Shown one piece after another: positions 1-9,265 of a stretch of 41,064 bases of DNA. The stretch is taken from assembly GCF_002224125.1 (NCBI RefSeq), contig NZ_NCSM01000039.1, positions 1-41,064 of the forward strand, given 5' to 3'. Below the pieces are notes generated by a model, which had not been told where the DNA came from, did no database searches, and was given only the letters and a program-made list of their open reading frames with translations. Source of the DNA: Streptomyces sp. NBS 14/10. GTDB lineage: Bacteria; Actinomycetota; Actinomycetes; Streptomycetales; Streptomycetaceae. The position numbers were made by a program, and so were the translations under genes. The number at the start of each line of letters is the position of its first letter. Position 1 is the stretch's first letter.

Positions 1-81
1 CATTCTGCAAGGACCCCTTAGGGGGACAGGGAGTTGGGGGCGGACATATGTGTGAGTGCGAGTGGGATACGGGCACGGGTT

Positions 82-831
82 TCAGACGGGACTCGGGGGC
101 GACCCGGACTTCCGTACGTGATCGACCTTCGCGGCGGCGGTGTCCGGGGCGACTCCGGCGGCGATGAGGGCGGCGGTGGCGGCGCCGGTGCCGTCGTCGG
201 ACCACTGGCCGCAGTCGGCGCAGTCGAGCAGGGTCAGCAGTTGGGCCTCGATGGCTCGGGCGAGCGGGTCGGGCGGGACGGTGGTCTGGAAGACGCCCTG
301 TCGGCGGCCGTGGGCGAAGACCCTCGTGGCCATGTCGCGGGCGGGGGTCAGCAGTTCGTCGACGCGTGCGCGTGCGAGGTCATGGCCGCGGGCCAGCCGG
401 ATGAGGGCGCGGTAGCGGTCGCCGACGGGCCACACCATGAGGACGAATCGCGCCAGGTCCGCGACGGCGTCGGGGGTCGGGGCCGGGGCACCCGCGACGG
501 CGCGCCGGATCGCCTTCGCGGCCTCGGCGGCCAGGCCCTCGACGAGCGCGGCCCGGCCGGCGAAGTGGACGTACACGGTACGCCGGGCCACACCGGCGGC
601 ACCGGCGATGTCCTCCAGGCGGCTGTCGGGGTCGCGGCTCAGTTCCCGCCGAGCCGCGTCGAGGATCCGGGCACGGGTGGCCCGCGCGTCCCGACGCTGC
701 GCCGAAGTCGAGGTCGAAGTCGGCGAGGGGGACGAAGTCGAGGTCGGAGCAGGAGGGGGCGGCGTCTCGTGGGGCCGGGCCGGAGACCGTCTCGGCCTCG
801 TCGTCGGTGTTCGTGCTGGTCGGCTGGTCAC
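82..831 (-). CDS. TetR/AcrR-family transcriptional regulator
   Basis: A 249-residue regulator. Residues 1-45 are a low-complexity Pro/Ser/Thr tail, partly encoded by a short repeat of TCG-type codons. Residues about 55-100 form the TetR DNA-binding domain, with the helix-turn-helix near 72-91 (RLEDIAGAAGVARRTVYVHF). The C-terminal half should be the ligand and dimer domain. The start is GTG at 831, preceded by GAGGT at a workable distance; no later start lies before the domain. It is divergent from the MFS exporter at 966, the usual arrangement for a TetR protein repressing a drug pump. Ligand unknown. Family assignment is firm; the regulatory link is inferred from position. Confidence 0.9.
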   Translation of the reverse strand: MTSRPARTPTTRPRRSPARPHETPPPPAPTSTSSPSPTSTSTSAQRRDARATRARILDAARRELSRDPDSRLEDIAGAAGVARRTVYVHFAGRAALVEGLAAEAAKAIRRAVAGAPAPTPDAVADLARFVLMVWPVGDRYRALIRLARGHDLARARVDELLTPARDMATRVFAHGRRQGVFQTTVPPDPLARAIEAQLLTLLDCADCGQWSDDGTGAATAALIAAGVAPDTAAAKVDHVRKSGSPPSPV

Positions 832-876
832 GTCGGTACCTCGAGGGCGGGTGGGAGGAGGGAGTCATCGCGATAG

Positions 877-905
877 TTGCACAGCGACGGGCAATAAACT
901 AGTGT
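877..905 (+). promoter_or_regulatory. Candidate promoter of the MFS exporter gene
   Basis: TTGCAC (877-882) and TAGTGT (900-905) are separated by 17 bp, a good fit to a Streptomyces housekeeping promoter. They lie 60 bp upstream of the exporter start. The perfect palindrome TGTGCACA (903-910) overlaps the -10 element and could be the repressor contact. Unproven. Confidence 0.45.
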
Positions 906-928
906 GCACATCGATGGGCAATTAAGTG
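877..928. repeat. Two imperfect 25-bp direct repeats, candidate TetR operator
   Basis: The stretches 877-901 and 904-928 repeat with a 27-bp offset. Both contain TGCACA, then CGA(C/T)GGGCAAT and an A/T-rich triplet. They cover the divergent tetR-MFS promoter region, so tandem operator half-sites are the simplest reading. Confidence 0.45.
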
Positions 929-965
929 CTTCCGCTCGTCCGCCCCGTCCCCTCAGGAGCTACTG

Positions 966-2597
966 ATGCCCTTCCTTGCGAACACCCCCGTGGAGAAGAT
1001 GACCGGGCCTTACGCGCGGCGCTGGTGGGCGCTGCTCGTGCTGTGCCTGAGCCTGCTGATCACGGTGATGGCGAACACGTCGCTGATCGTCGCCGCCCCC
1101 GACATGACCACGGACCTGGGCCTGAGCAGCAGTGATCTGCAGTGGGTCGTCGATAGCTACACCGTTCCGTACGCGGCGCTGATGCTGGTGCTGGGCTCGA
1201 TCGGCGACAAGTACAGCCGGCGTGGCGCGCTGGTGCTGGGTCTGCTGATCTTCGCCGGCGGTTCGGTGATGGGGAGCATGGTCGACGAGACCTCGCTGGT
1301 GATCGTGGCCCGCGCGATCATGGGTGTCGGTGCCGCGGTCGTGATGCCGGCCACGCTGTCCCTGGTGGTCGCGACCTTCCCCCGGAGCGAACGGGCCAAG
1401 GCCATCACCGCCTGGGCCGCGACCTCCGGGGTGGCGGTGGCCGTCGGCCCGCTGGTCTCCGGCTGGCTGCTCGAGGACCACGCCTGGGGCTCGACCTTCC
1501 TGATCAACGTGCCGATCGCCGTCCTCGCCGTGTTCGGCGCGCTCGCCCTGGTACCGCCGTCCAAGGCGGAGGGCATGGGCCGGATCGACTACGTCGGTGG
1601 TCTGCTGTCGATCGTCTCCGTCGGTTCCCTGATCTACGCCGCCATCGAGGGCCCGCACTCCGGCTGGGGCGTCGGCCCCGTCGCCGCCGCCGTGGTCGCC
1701 GGTGTCGGTCTGGTCGCTTTCATCGCCTGGGAGCTGCGGCACCCGCACCCGATGCTGAACGTCCGGATGTTCGCGCTGCGGCCTTTCACCGGCTCGATGC
1801 TCGCGGTGCTGTTCTTCTTCTTCGGTATGTTCGCCGTGATCTACTACGCGACGCAGTTCCTGCAGTTCGTCCTCGGCTACGGCGCCCTGGACACGGGTGT
1901 ACGGCTGCTGCCGCTGGGCGGTGCGGTGTTCCTCGGGTCCGCGGTGACCGGGATGCTCACCCCGAAGCTGGGGGTGAAGGTGATGGTCGTGACCGGCATG
2001 ATCGTCGGCACGGCGGGCATGTTCCTGCTCACCCAGATCGACAAGGGGTCGACGTACGGGGACTTCCTGGCGCCGCTGATGATGCTGGGCCTCGCGCTCG
2101 GACTGAGCATCTCCCCGGCGACCGACACGATCATGGGCTCCTTCCCCGAGTCCGAGCTGGGCGTCGGCGGCGGTGTCAACGACACCGCGCTCGAGCTGGG
2201 CGGGGCGCTGGGCATCGCGGTGCTGGGCTCGCTGCTGGGCACGGCCTACCGGGACGAGCTGACCGACCTGGTGGGCAACCGACTCCCGGCGGAGGCGATG
2301 GAGACCGCCAAGGACTCGGTCGGCGCCGGCCTGGCCGTCGCGGAGCGGGTCGCGCAGGATCCCTCCGCCGGGCCCCAGCAGGCCCAGGCCGCCGTGGACG
2401 CCGTCCACCAGGCCTTCGCCCACGGCGTCGCCCAGACCAGCCTCATCGGCGGGATCATCATGGCCGCCGGAACACTGATCGTCCTCGCGGTCCTGCCGGG
2501 CCGGCGCGGGTTCGCGAGGAAGAGCGCCGAGCCGAGGGCCGGGACGACAGCGAGCGAGGCGGCGACTGTGCGGGAGCACGCCGGGTCCACCCGCTAG
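966..2597 (+). CDS. MFS drug/proton antiporter, DHA2 (14-helix) family
   Basis: A 543-residue inner-membrane exporter of the EmrB/QacA type, expected to expel small toxic molecules using the proton gradient. About 14 hydrophobic helices can be counted. Loop 2-3 carries the MFS motif A variant GSIGDKYSRRGALVLG near residues 78-93, and motif C-like PLVSGWLLEDHAWG follows helix 5. Length is normal for DHA2. CAGGAG lies 6 nt before the ATG. It is divergent from a TetR gene whose candidate operator covers the promoter. The next plus-strand genes (hydrolase remnant, FAD oxidoreductase) run in the same direction and may once have formed a resistance or modification cluster with it. Substrate cannot be told from sequence. 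Confidence 0.92.
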   Translation: MPFLANTPVEKMTGPYARRWWALLVLCLSLLITVMANTSLIVAAPDMTTDLGLSSSDLQWVVDSYTVPYAALMLVLGSIGDKYSRRGALVLGLLIFAGGSVMGSMVDETSLVIVARAIMGVGAAVVMPATLSLVVATFPRSERAKAITAWAATSGVAVAVGPLVSGWLLEDHAWGSTFLINVPIAVLAVFGALALVPPSKAEGMGRIDYVGGLLSIVSVGSLIYAAIEGPHSGWGVGPVAAAVVAGVGLVAFIAWELRHPHPMLNVRMFALRPFTGSMLAVLFFFFGMFAVIYYATQFLQFVLGYGALDTGVRLLPLGGAVFLGSAVTGMLTPKLGVKVMVVTGMIVGTAGMFLLTQIDKGSTYGDFLAPLMMLGLALGLSISPATDTIMGSFPESELGVGGGVNDTALELGGALGIAVLGSLLGTAYRDELTDLVGNRLPAEAMETAKDSVGAGLAVAERVAQDPSAGPQQAQAAVDAVHQAFAHGVAQTSLIGGIIMAAGTLIVLAVLPGRRGFARKSAEPRAGTTASEAATVREHAGSTR

Positions 2598-2666
2598 ATC
2601 GCCGGCGGGGCGTCCACCGGATCGCCGGGGACGCGCCCGCCAGGTCGCCGGGCGACGCGTCCGCCG
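2597..2666 (+). repeat. Three imperfect 23-bp tandem repeats
   Basis: Three units of about 23 bp (2597-2619, 2620-2642, 2643-2666) share a GATCGCCGG-like start and a CGCGTCCGCC-like end. They lie just behind the MFS stop codon, exactly where the truncated hydrolase loses similarity to its family, so they may mark the deletion or rearrangement junction. Confidence 0.55.
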
Positions 2667-2667
2667 G

Positions 2668-3039
2668 ATCGACCGGCTCTGGCGGGAATGGCCACCCGGC
2701 TACGAGCTGCCGGACGCGGAGCGTGCCGCGCTCAAGGAAACCCTGGGTGCTCCAGGAGTCCTGACCGAGATCCTGGGCGACTACCGCCAGTTGTTCACGC
2801 CCCCCGCGGACGAGGCGACCCAGTCCCTGCAAGCCCGGGCGAGCGGTGCCCTCACCGTCCCGTCGCTGTACCTCCACGGGGCAGACGACAACTGCATGTC
2901 CGTGGAGTTGAGCGACGGCATGGACGACCTGTTCACGAACGGCCTCGAACGCATCGTCATACCCGGCGCAGGGCACTTCCTGCACCTGGAGCAGCCCAAG
3001 ACGGTCGCCGACCACATCCTGGGCTTTCTGAACAGCTGA
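2668..3039 (+). pseudogene. C-terminal remnant of an alpha/beta hydrolase
   Basis: The frame from 2668 to 3039 reads as the last ~120 residues of an alpha/beta-hydrolase-fold enzyme of the epoxide-hydrolase or haloalkane-dehalogenase type. It has a cap-like segment (WPPGYELPDAERAALK), then a strand with the acid loop (LYLHGADDNCM) and the C-terminal strand with the catalytic histidine (IPGAGHFLHLEQP). The nucleophile-elbow half is absent: upstream sequence is tandem repeats and then the MFS gene. The first in-frame Met after 2668 is at 2791, which would leave only 82 residues, too short for a fold. A decayed gene is much more likely than a functional one. Confidence 0.75.
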
Positions 3040-3113
3040 CCCCCCTCCAACCGCCCAGAACTCGAAGGGTTGACCGAACCATGACTGACAAGGAAAGGCA
3101 GGAGGCCATGGCT

Positions 3114-4127
3114 GTGACCACTCCTCCGTACGCGAGCGACGCACTGGCCGAGGGGACCGTCGACGCGGTGGTGATCGGCGGGGGCGCCGCGGGGCTGAAC
3201 GGTGCACTGATCCTCGCCCGCTCCCGCCGCTCGGTCGTCGTGATCGACAGCGGCTCCCCGCGCAACGCGCCCGCGGAGGCCGTGCACGGCCTCATCGCCC
3301 TGGACGGCACCCCGCCGCCCGAGATCCTTCGACGGGGCCGGGAGCAGGTGCGCCAGTACGGCGGGCGCGTCGTGTTCGGCGAGGTGGTCTCGGCCGAGTC
3401 CGCCGCCCCGTCGGCGGACGGGGACCTGCGGTTCACCGTCACCCTGGCCGACGGCCGCAGCATCACCGCCCGCCGCATCCTGGTGGCCACCGGCCTCACG
3501 GATGTACTGCCGGAGGTGCCCGGGCTCGCCGAGCACTGGGGGCACAGTGTGGTGCACTGCCCGTACTGCCACGGCTGGGAGGTGCGCGACGAGCCCATCG
3601 GCATCCTCGCCACCGGCGCGGCCTCCATCGGCCACGCGTATCTGTTCCGTCAGCTGACCGAGGACCTGACCTACTTCACCCACGGCACCGACCTGGACGA
3701 GGACAGCCGCGCCCGCTTCGCCGCCCGCGGCATCCGCGTCATCGACACCCCGGTCACCGAGGTCGTCAACGACGAGGACGGTGCCCTCGCCGGGGTGCGC
3801 CTGGCCGACGGCCAGGTCGTGGCCCGCCGCGTCCTCGCGGTCGGCCCGCAGATGCAGGCCCGCACCCAGGGCCTGGAAGGTCTGGGCCTGCCGGTGCAGG
3901 ACCTGCCGAACATGGGCCGCGGTTTCGCCTCCGGCATGGCCGGCACCACCGAGGTGCCGGGTGTGTGGGTGGCCGGCAACGCCACCGATCCGGTCGCCCA
4001 GGTCGGGGCCTCCGCAGCGGCCGGCGCACTGGCCGGCGCCGACATCAACAAAATGCTGGCCATCGCGGACACCGACGCGGCCCTCCAGCGGATCGCCGAG
4101 GCAAGCGCCAAAGCGGCCACACGATGA
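3114..4127 (+). CDS. NAD(P)/FAD-dependent oxidoreductase, thioredoxin-reductase-like with CPYC motif
   Basis: A flavoprotein of 337 residues from the GTG at 3114, which has a perfect AGGAGG eight bases upstream. ATGs at 3081 and 3108 are in frame but the latter is only two bases from that site. The FAD-binding GGGAAG loop is at residues 22-27, and the redox pair C149-P-Y-C152 lies where thioredoxin reductase has its CxxC. A C-terminal FAD segment follows (VAGNATDP). Known relatives include low-molecular-weight-thiol reductases and dithiol oxidases of the HlmI/GliT type that close disulfides in natural products. Which reaction applies here is not determinable. Proximity to an efflux pump hints at detoxification or self-protection, as inference. 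Confidence 0.85.
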   Translation: MTTPPYASDALAEGTVDAVVIGGGAAGLNGALILARSRRSVVVIDSGSPRNAPAEAVHGLIALDGTPPPEILRRGREQVRQYGGRVVFGEVVSAESAAPSADGDLRFTVTLADGRSITARRILVATGLTDVLPEVPGLAEHWGHSVVHCPYCHGWEVRDEPIGILATGAASIGHAYLFRQLTEDLTYFTHGTDLDEDSRARFAARGIRVIDTPVTEVVNDEDGALAGVRLADGQVVARRVLAVGPQMQARTQGLEGLGLPVQDLPNMGRGFASGMAGTTEVPGVWVAGNATDPVAQVGASAAAGALAGADINKMLAIADTDAALQRIAEASAKAATR

Positions 4128-4215
4128 TCTCGAAGCCCCCGCCATCGCTCGATCGAGCGGTAGGCCTCCCCGTGGTCAACGCCGTGGCCAGCGACTACGG
4201 GAAGACCGAGCTCGG

Positions 4216-4617
4216 CTAGTAGCGGTCTTGGGCGGGCAGAGCCGTCACCCATCGGCGTCCGAGGCGCTTTTTCAGAGTGAGGTTCTCGGCGTACAGGTTC
4301 GCCGTCACTGTGGCGAGGGCCTCAAGTTTGTTCTGGGTCTGGGCCGCCTGCTCCCTCGCCTCGCGAAGTTGCTTGCGGAGCTTGGCGATTGTCTCGTCGC
4401 GCTGGACCTCTCCGGGCGTACGCAGGACGGGGCGGGCGACCTTCGCGTCCCACTCGGCGAGGATGTCTTCGGCGCGGTGCACGGTCGCGTGGCTGACCTG
4501 AGCTTCGCGGGCGAGGTTCTCCTTGGTGAGGGCACCGTCGGTGTGCACGGGCTCGCCGGCCAGCAGCCGGGCCATGGCCGCCCTCAATTTGTCGGCGGAC
4601 GCTGCGGATACCGGCAT
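4216..4617 (-). CDS. KfrA/TnpC-like coiled-coil DNA-binding accessory protein
   Basis: 133 residues. The N-terminal half holds a helix-turn-helix-like region (LTKENLAREAQVSHATVHRA, about 30-49). The C-terminal half is a heptad-rich coiled coil (about 72-122). The layout matches KfrA-type proteins and the small third protein, TnpC, of Tn554-like elements, which helps orient or stimulate recombination. Its ATG overlaps the TGA of the recombinase gene upstream (TGATG at 4619-4615), so translation is probably coupled. It is the last gene of the three-gene minus-strand module and the only unbroken one. Role in recombination is inferred from context. Confidence 0.7.
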   Translation of the reverse strand: MPVSAASADKLRAAMARLLAGEPVHTDGALTKENLAREAQVSHATVHRAEDILAEWDAKVARPVLRTPGEVQRDETIAKLRKQLREAREQAAQTQNKLEALATVTANLYAENLTLKKRLGRRWVTALPAQDRY

Positions 4618-7143
4618 CAGGCCCGGCCTTCCTCTTCGAGTGCGCGGGTGATGCGCTGGACATCGGCAAGGCGGACGAAGACCGCCTCCCGTCGTGGTGG
4701 TGACAGCCGCGGGTTCGTGGACTGGGCGGTCAGGTCGTCTTCTTCAGCGACCCAGTACGGGGCATGGGCTCGGGTGATGGTCGAGTTTCGGCAGCGGGCC
4801 GGCTGGCAGGCGCCGAGGAGGGGGCCAGTCCGCGCTGGTCCTCGGGGAGTTCGTCTTGGCATTCGGCCTGCGGGGCGTCGAACATGCAATGGTTGATGGT
4901 GCCCAGATGCAGGTTGGGGAACTCGTCGGAGAGCAGGGCCTCTTCCACCCGTTCGTCGGCGATCCGCGCCCTTAGTTGCGGGTTGTTGTTGATGGTGTCG
5001 ATGACCTTGTCGAGACCGGCGTGGAGGCGGGCGGCGCCGGGACCGACGGCGACGCGTTCGCCGCGTTGGCGGCCGCGGAGCAGGTCCACGAGTTTGCGGG
5101 CGGCGGCCTGCTGCAGTTCGGTGTCGAACTCCTTGGCCCAGCTCGCGTCCATCTGTGCGTACGCCTGGGTCGTGCGGTTGGCCAGTGCCCGGCGGGCGGC
5201 GTGCTTGAGCTGCAGGCCGAGGGCGATTTCGGAGTCCGGTTCGCGTCCGGCGAGCTGCGACATGGTCTTGCGGAACATGTGCGAGCGCACGTGGGTGGAT
5301 GGGATCTTGGCCAGGCCGTGGCGGTGGGCGATGGTGTTGACGCCGTTGATGAAGAAGTCGATCTCGACTTCGGAGTTGATCCCGGGCTCGGTGTGGGTCT
5401 GTTTGCCGACGGGCGGCCGCAGGGCCGCGAACAGGTGGGTGGGGTGCCAGGCCAGCTGCTCGAGGACTGCGAGCGCCTCGGCGACCGGCTCGATGATCCA
5501 CCAGTACAGTTCCGGGCGGGTGGGGTCCAGCTTGGTCTTTCGGGACCGGACGGCTGGGGAGCCGAAGTAGGTCCGTACGGCGTCGCGCTGGATCTCTTGA
5601 ACCTCCGAGTCGCGCATCAGAGTCAAGGCCGCAACGAAGACGTAGATCGCGGCTCGGAGCATGTGCAGTTCGAAGGCGAGCTCGATGGCACTGATCTGCG
5701 TACGCCACGGCGCTGACGTTCCGTCCTTGCCTTGGACGTGCGCGGCGTCCGGGCACTGGAGTGGGTACGCGCGCCAACCGGACCACACGTCCGAGTCGAC
5801 GGGTATCCCGCGTCCGTCGGCCACAGCCTGCAAGACGAGGCGGGCGCGTGCCGCCCCGGTCCGGTTGCGCCGGTCAAACCGCTTGGCGTTCCGCTGCCGG
5901 TGGACGTCAGGTGGGGTGGGTCCCCAGATCATGCGGGCGGCCACCGCCCAGATCGGCTCCCCGGCCGTCCCGTGCTCGTCGGTCGCGTACACCGGCACTA
6001 CGGTGTTCGGGTCGGCGAGCCACCTTCGTACGTCGTCGTCCAGCTGCTCCTGGGTGACGCCCGCACTGGTGCCCGGTGCGATGTAGCGCGGCCCGGCGGG
6101 GCCCTTCCCGCGACCCACGGTCGCCTTGACGGTCGCGACGCGGCCTTTGCCGATCGCGGCCTGAACGGTGGCTTGCCGCTTGCGGGGCCGGCCGCTCTGG
6201 TTGTCGGCGAAGATGTTCATGGTTCTGCCGCCGGTGACCATCTTGCTGAGCGCGGTCCACATCGGGGTGCCGGCTGCGACGTTGCTGTAGGACACCTCGT
6301 GGACGGGCACCGCGTTGCCTGGCGTTCTGAGCCACTTCTTCAGCAGGGCGTCCGTTTCCTCCGGGCGCACCGGCCGGGCTTTGGTGGAGCGCGGCTGGTC
6401 GGCGGGAGCCTCCTGCTGCTGGGCGAAGTGGTCGCGCCAGCGGAAGATATCCGAGGCGAAGATGTGGATGTAGGTCCAGGCGCCGCGCAGCAGCGGCCAC
6501 CAGGTGTCGGGCGGGATGGCCGGAGTGGCGAGCGTGTCGCGGCTGGGGGCGTCCTCGTCGTACACCTTGGCGGCGACGCTCGCGGCGGAATCGTCGCCCC
6601 AGGGGTCGTCGAAGGCGCTGATACCGGTGAGGACCGGGGCGAGTTGGCGCAGGCGGCGGATGGTCGTCACGTGGAAGGCGACGGTCTTCACTCTATCGAC
6701 CTGGGAGGCCTTGTGGGCGATCTCGTCATTCCAGTCCTCCGGGTCCCATAGCCCCAGGTCGGTGGGCAGGCCTTGTTCGCGGCCCCAGTCCATGATCTTT
6801 CTGATTTCCATCATCGAGGGGTGGATGGTGGCCACGGACAGCGGGATGGCGGACAGGAAGATCAGGGATTGCCGCAGGACGGGGTGGGAGGGGTTGAGGA
6901 GGGCGAAGCAGTACTCCCGTAGCTGCAGGTTCATCAGTGGGTCGTTCAAAAGGGAAGACGAAGCGCCACTCGCAGGGCTTTCGGCTGGCGGGCCGGCCGA
7001 TGCAGTCGGCGGGCCACCGGTGGATGTCTCCGAACAGTGGCACCACGATGTTGTCGAGAAGCCGGTGGCCGCCGTAGCTGAAGACCTTCTCCTCGGCGGA
7101 ACGCCGAGGAGGCGAGCGCCTTGGGTGCGGGGCGGGCCATCAT
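4617..7143 (-). pseudogene. Large tyrosine recombinase (TnpB-like), broken by three frameshifts
   Basis: A long phage-integrase-type recombinase of about 840 codons once frames are joined. The catalytic parts lie in one uninterrupted 739-codon stretch (6949 to about 4830): the first Arg in LTLMRDSEVQEI, the HxxR box in SHMFRKT, and a downstream Tyr in RTTQAYAQMD. The N-terminus begins at the ATGs at 7143/7140, which overlap the stop of the preceding gene (ATGA), but needs frame changes near 7095-7101 and in the A-run 6948-6951. The C-terminus needs a third at the G-run 4820-4824, after which it reads through GACQPARCRNSTITRAHAPY to a TGA overlapping the next gene. Two of the three breaks are in homopolymers, so sequencing error or recent decay are both possible. 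Confidence 0.75.
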
Positions 7144-8443
7144 CGGTCGAACTCCGTCCTCATGCCCAGGGGGAGATCCAGGCGCAGGCCGAGCTCGGCG
7201 ATCTCGCGGCGTGCCACGGGGATGAGTTCGGCGCACTCCTCGAAGACCTCCGCCAAGGCAGCGGCCTGCCGGCCCCAGAAGGCCTGCCAGTGGCGCGGGG
7301 TGAGGTTGGCCCGCATGTGCTCGATGTGATCGGACAACAGGAGAAGCCACGGGATCTGGGACGTGAACACGACGGCGTTGCGGCACAGCATGCACATCGC
7401 GGGTGCGACGTGGCAGACCTTGGCGTCGTTGCGGTGCGGCGAGTCTCACGGGTTACGGTAGTTGACCAGGCCCATGTCCAGCTCTCCCGTCCGCAGGGCT
7501 TTGGCCTGCTCGGCGTCCAGGCCGAGGTCCTCGGCGACCTCGGGCTCCTCCAGGTACTGCTCGGCCTCTTCGGTGACGAGTACTGGCCGTGCGGGTGTGG
7601 TCCTTCGCCGCGGCCCGCACCTGCGCCGCACGCTCGGTTCGCCGGTACATGTCAAGCTCCCGCAGCGTCGGATCCTGGATCATCACCGGGCGGGGCAGGC
7701 CGTACTTCGCGATCGCCTGCAATTGGACCTCTGCCGGGGAAGCATCCCGTCGCGGTGGCCCGACCTCGATATCCAACAGGCAGCTGAACTCCTGCAGCCG
7801 CATGCCCGTCGTGATGGACAGTTCGGGCGCTGCACTGTCGCGCAGGGGCGACCGCCCGCGAAACCCGCGATCAACGCGCCCGTTGGGCAGGTAGCCACGC
7901 AGTCCGACCTGCTTGAGGAAGTTCCACTGCCGCCACGTCAGATGCCGGACGTCGAGCTGTGTGGTGGCACCCCAGGACAGCACGTCACGGCCGTTACGAC
8001 GGCGGAAGTAGGGGCGCTTGTCGATCAGCTTCTCGTCGTCGGCCAGCGTAGAAGTTGTTGATCAAGGCCCGGCGCCGCTTCCAGGTCGCCGGTGCATCCG
8101 GCGACTCGCGGTGCTCAGTGCAGTCTTCCCGGTACGCCAACAGGTCTTCTTCGATGACCGACAACAGATCGACGGGCGGATCGAGCTCGTCCTCCAGGAA
8201 ATCGGTCAAGTCGAGCGCGTCGTATGTGTAGTCCTGCAGCGACTTCGCCTTCAGCGTCTTCGCCATCTCCAGGAAGAAGGAGACCAACGGCTCCGCTGGG
8301 CACATCTGCGAGTCGAAGAAGAACGGAGTTCCTTCCTTCAGTGCCCCCTTTCGCGACACATACGCGAAAGCGTCGAGATCCACCCCGGGCGGCGCCTCGT
8401 AGAAGCGACGAACCTTGCTGCGTGACACAAAGAAGAAGTCCAT
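7140..8443 (-). pseudogene. Degenerate tyrosine recombinase (TnpA-like), probably with internal deletion
   Basis: Three reading-frame pieces together resemble a recombinase. The N-terminal SAM-like core-binding part runs from ATG 8443 to about 8050. After a frame change (near 8049) comes a part with the catalytic Arg (ITTGMRLQEFSCLLD). After another frame change (near 7590) comes the C-terminal part with a CxxC-like box (AMCMLCRNAVVF). An in-frame TGA at 7446-7448 interrupts that last part. No HxxR or tyrosine segment can be found between the Arg region and the C-terminal part, so an internal deletion is inferred, possibly fusing remains of two neighbouring recombinases. The final TGA (7142-7140) overlaps the next gene's ATG. 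Certainly non-functional as written. Confidence 0.75.
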
Positions 8444-8583
8444 CCCACACCACCGCGATCATGAGACATCCAGGCGGAGTGGAACCTAACAGCCGCACCT
8501 GGGGCCCAACGTCACTCGGGGATCACGACTGAGACATCTGGACTTCCTTTGCATAAGACGCTGCCAGCCGACGCGGGCGGGCC

Positions 8584-9186
8584 CTACGTATGCAAGGTCG
8601 CCAGCAGTTTGTGGGTGAAGCGGTGCATGTGAGGGTCCATGGTCTCGATCGGCTGGCCGAGTACCTCGTCGAGGGTCAACCACCGCATCGAGCGGTACTC
8701 CCGCTCGTCGAAGGCGGGCAGTTGTCCGGCGTCAGCGGACAGCACGTGCCACAGCGAGACGTCGGTGTGCGAGTGGGGGCCGCGGGTCGGGGTGACGGTC
8801 ACGAACAAGGGCCGGTCCCCGCACACGTCGCTCGGCACGGCCTCCAGGTCCAGCTCCTCGCGGCACTCGCGGACCGTGGTCGTCCAGGGGACCTCTCCCT
8901 CCTCGCAGTGCCCTCCGGCGGGAAGCCACAGGCCGGCAAGGCGGTGCTCACCCAGGAGAACCTTCTGCCGCACCCTGTCCAGCATGACGAAGTAGCTGAC
9001 CAGGTGCATCGGTGGCGTGTCTGGTTTCGCCACCCGGGCCAGTGGCGCCCCGCTGGCAATCCAGCTTCGGGCGGAGCCGATGTGTTCCTGCTCCAGTAGG
9101 TCCCACGGTTCGAGACCGTTGAGCAGATCGATTAGTCGGCCACGAAGTTGCTGGTCGGGCGTCAGCGCGCCCGTAGTGCTGTCCAC
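8584..9186 (-). CDS. Nudix hydrolase
   Basis: A 200-residue protein with a Nudix box at residues 92-114: G92-x5-E98-x7-R106-E107-x-x-E110-E111. The consensus small residue near the end is Asp113 rather than Gly. Nudix enzymes cut nucleoside diphosphates linked to another moiety (damaged nucleotides, NAD-type cofactors, nucleotide sugars). The substrate here cannot be assigned. The start is GTG 9186. It is divergent from the PD-(D/E)XK-like gene at 9266, with only 79 bp between, so they could share control. The module at 4216-8443 ends just downstream. Confidence 0.88.
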   Translation of the reverse strand: MDSTTGALTPDQQLRGRLIDLLNGLEPWDLLEQEHIGSARSWIASGAPLARVAKPDTPPMHLVSYFVMLDRVRQKVLLGEHRLAGLWLPAGGHCEEGEVPWTTTVRECREELDLEAVPSDVCGDRPLFVTVTPTRGPHSHTDVSLWHVLSADAGQLPAFDEREYRSMRWLTLDEVLGQPIETMDPHMHRFTHKLLATLHT

Positions 9187-9265
9187 GGCCTCATCGTGGC
9201 AGCCGACTCTGACAAGGGCCCCAGCCTTGGCGCCAGTTGTCGTAGGCGGCGTGTAGCGTCCGGCC

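Noticed and set aside
960..2579. 539-codon open frame on the minus strand
   Set aside because: It is antisense to the exporter gene, has no family pattern, and its His/Gln/Arg/Gly-rich make-up is typical of antisense frames in high-GC DNA.
2688..3113. Long N-terminal extension of the FAD oxidoreductase
   Set aside because: The extra residues are Arg/Pro-rich, overlap the hydrolase remnant in another frame, and precede a strong AGGAGG with GTG at 3114.
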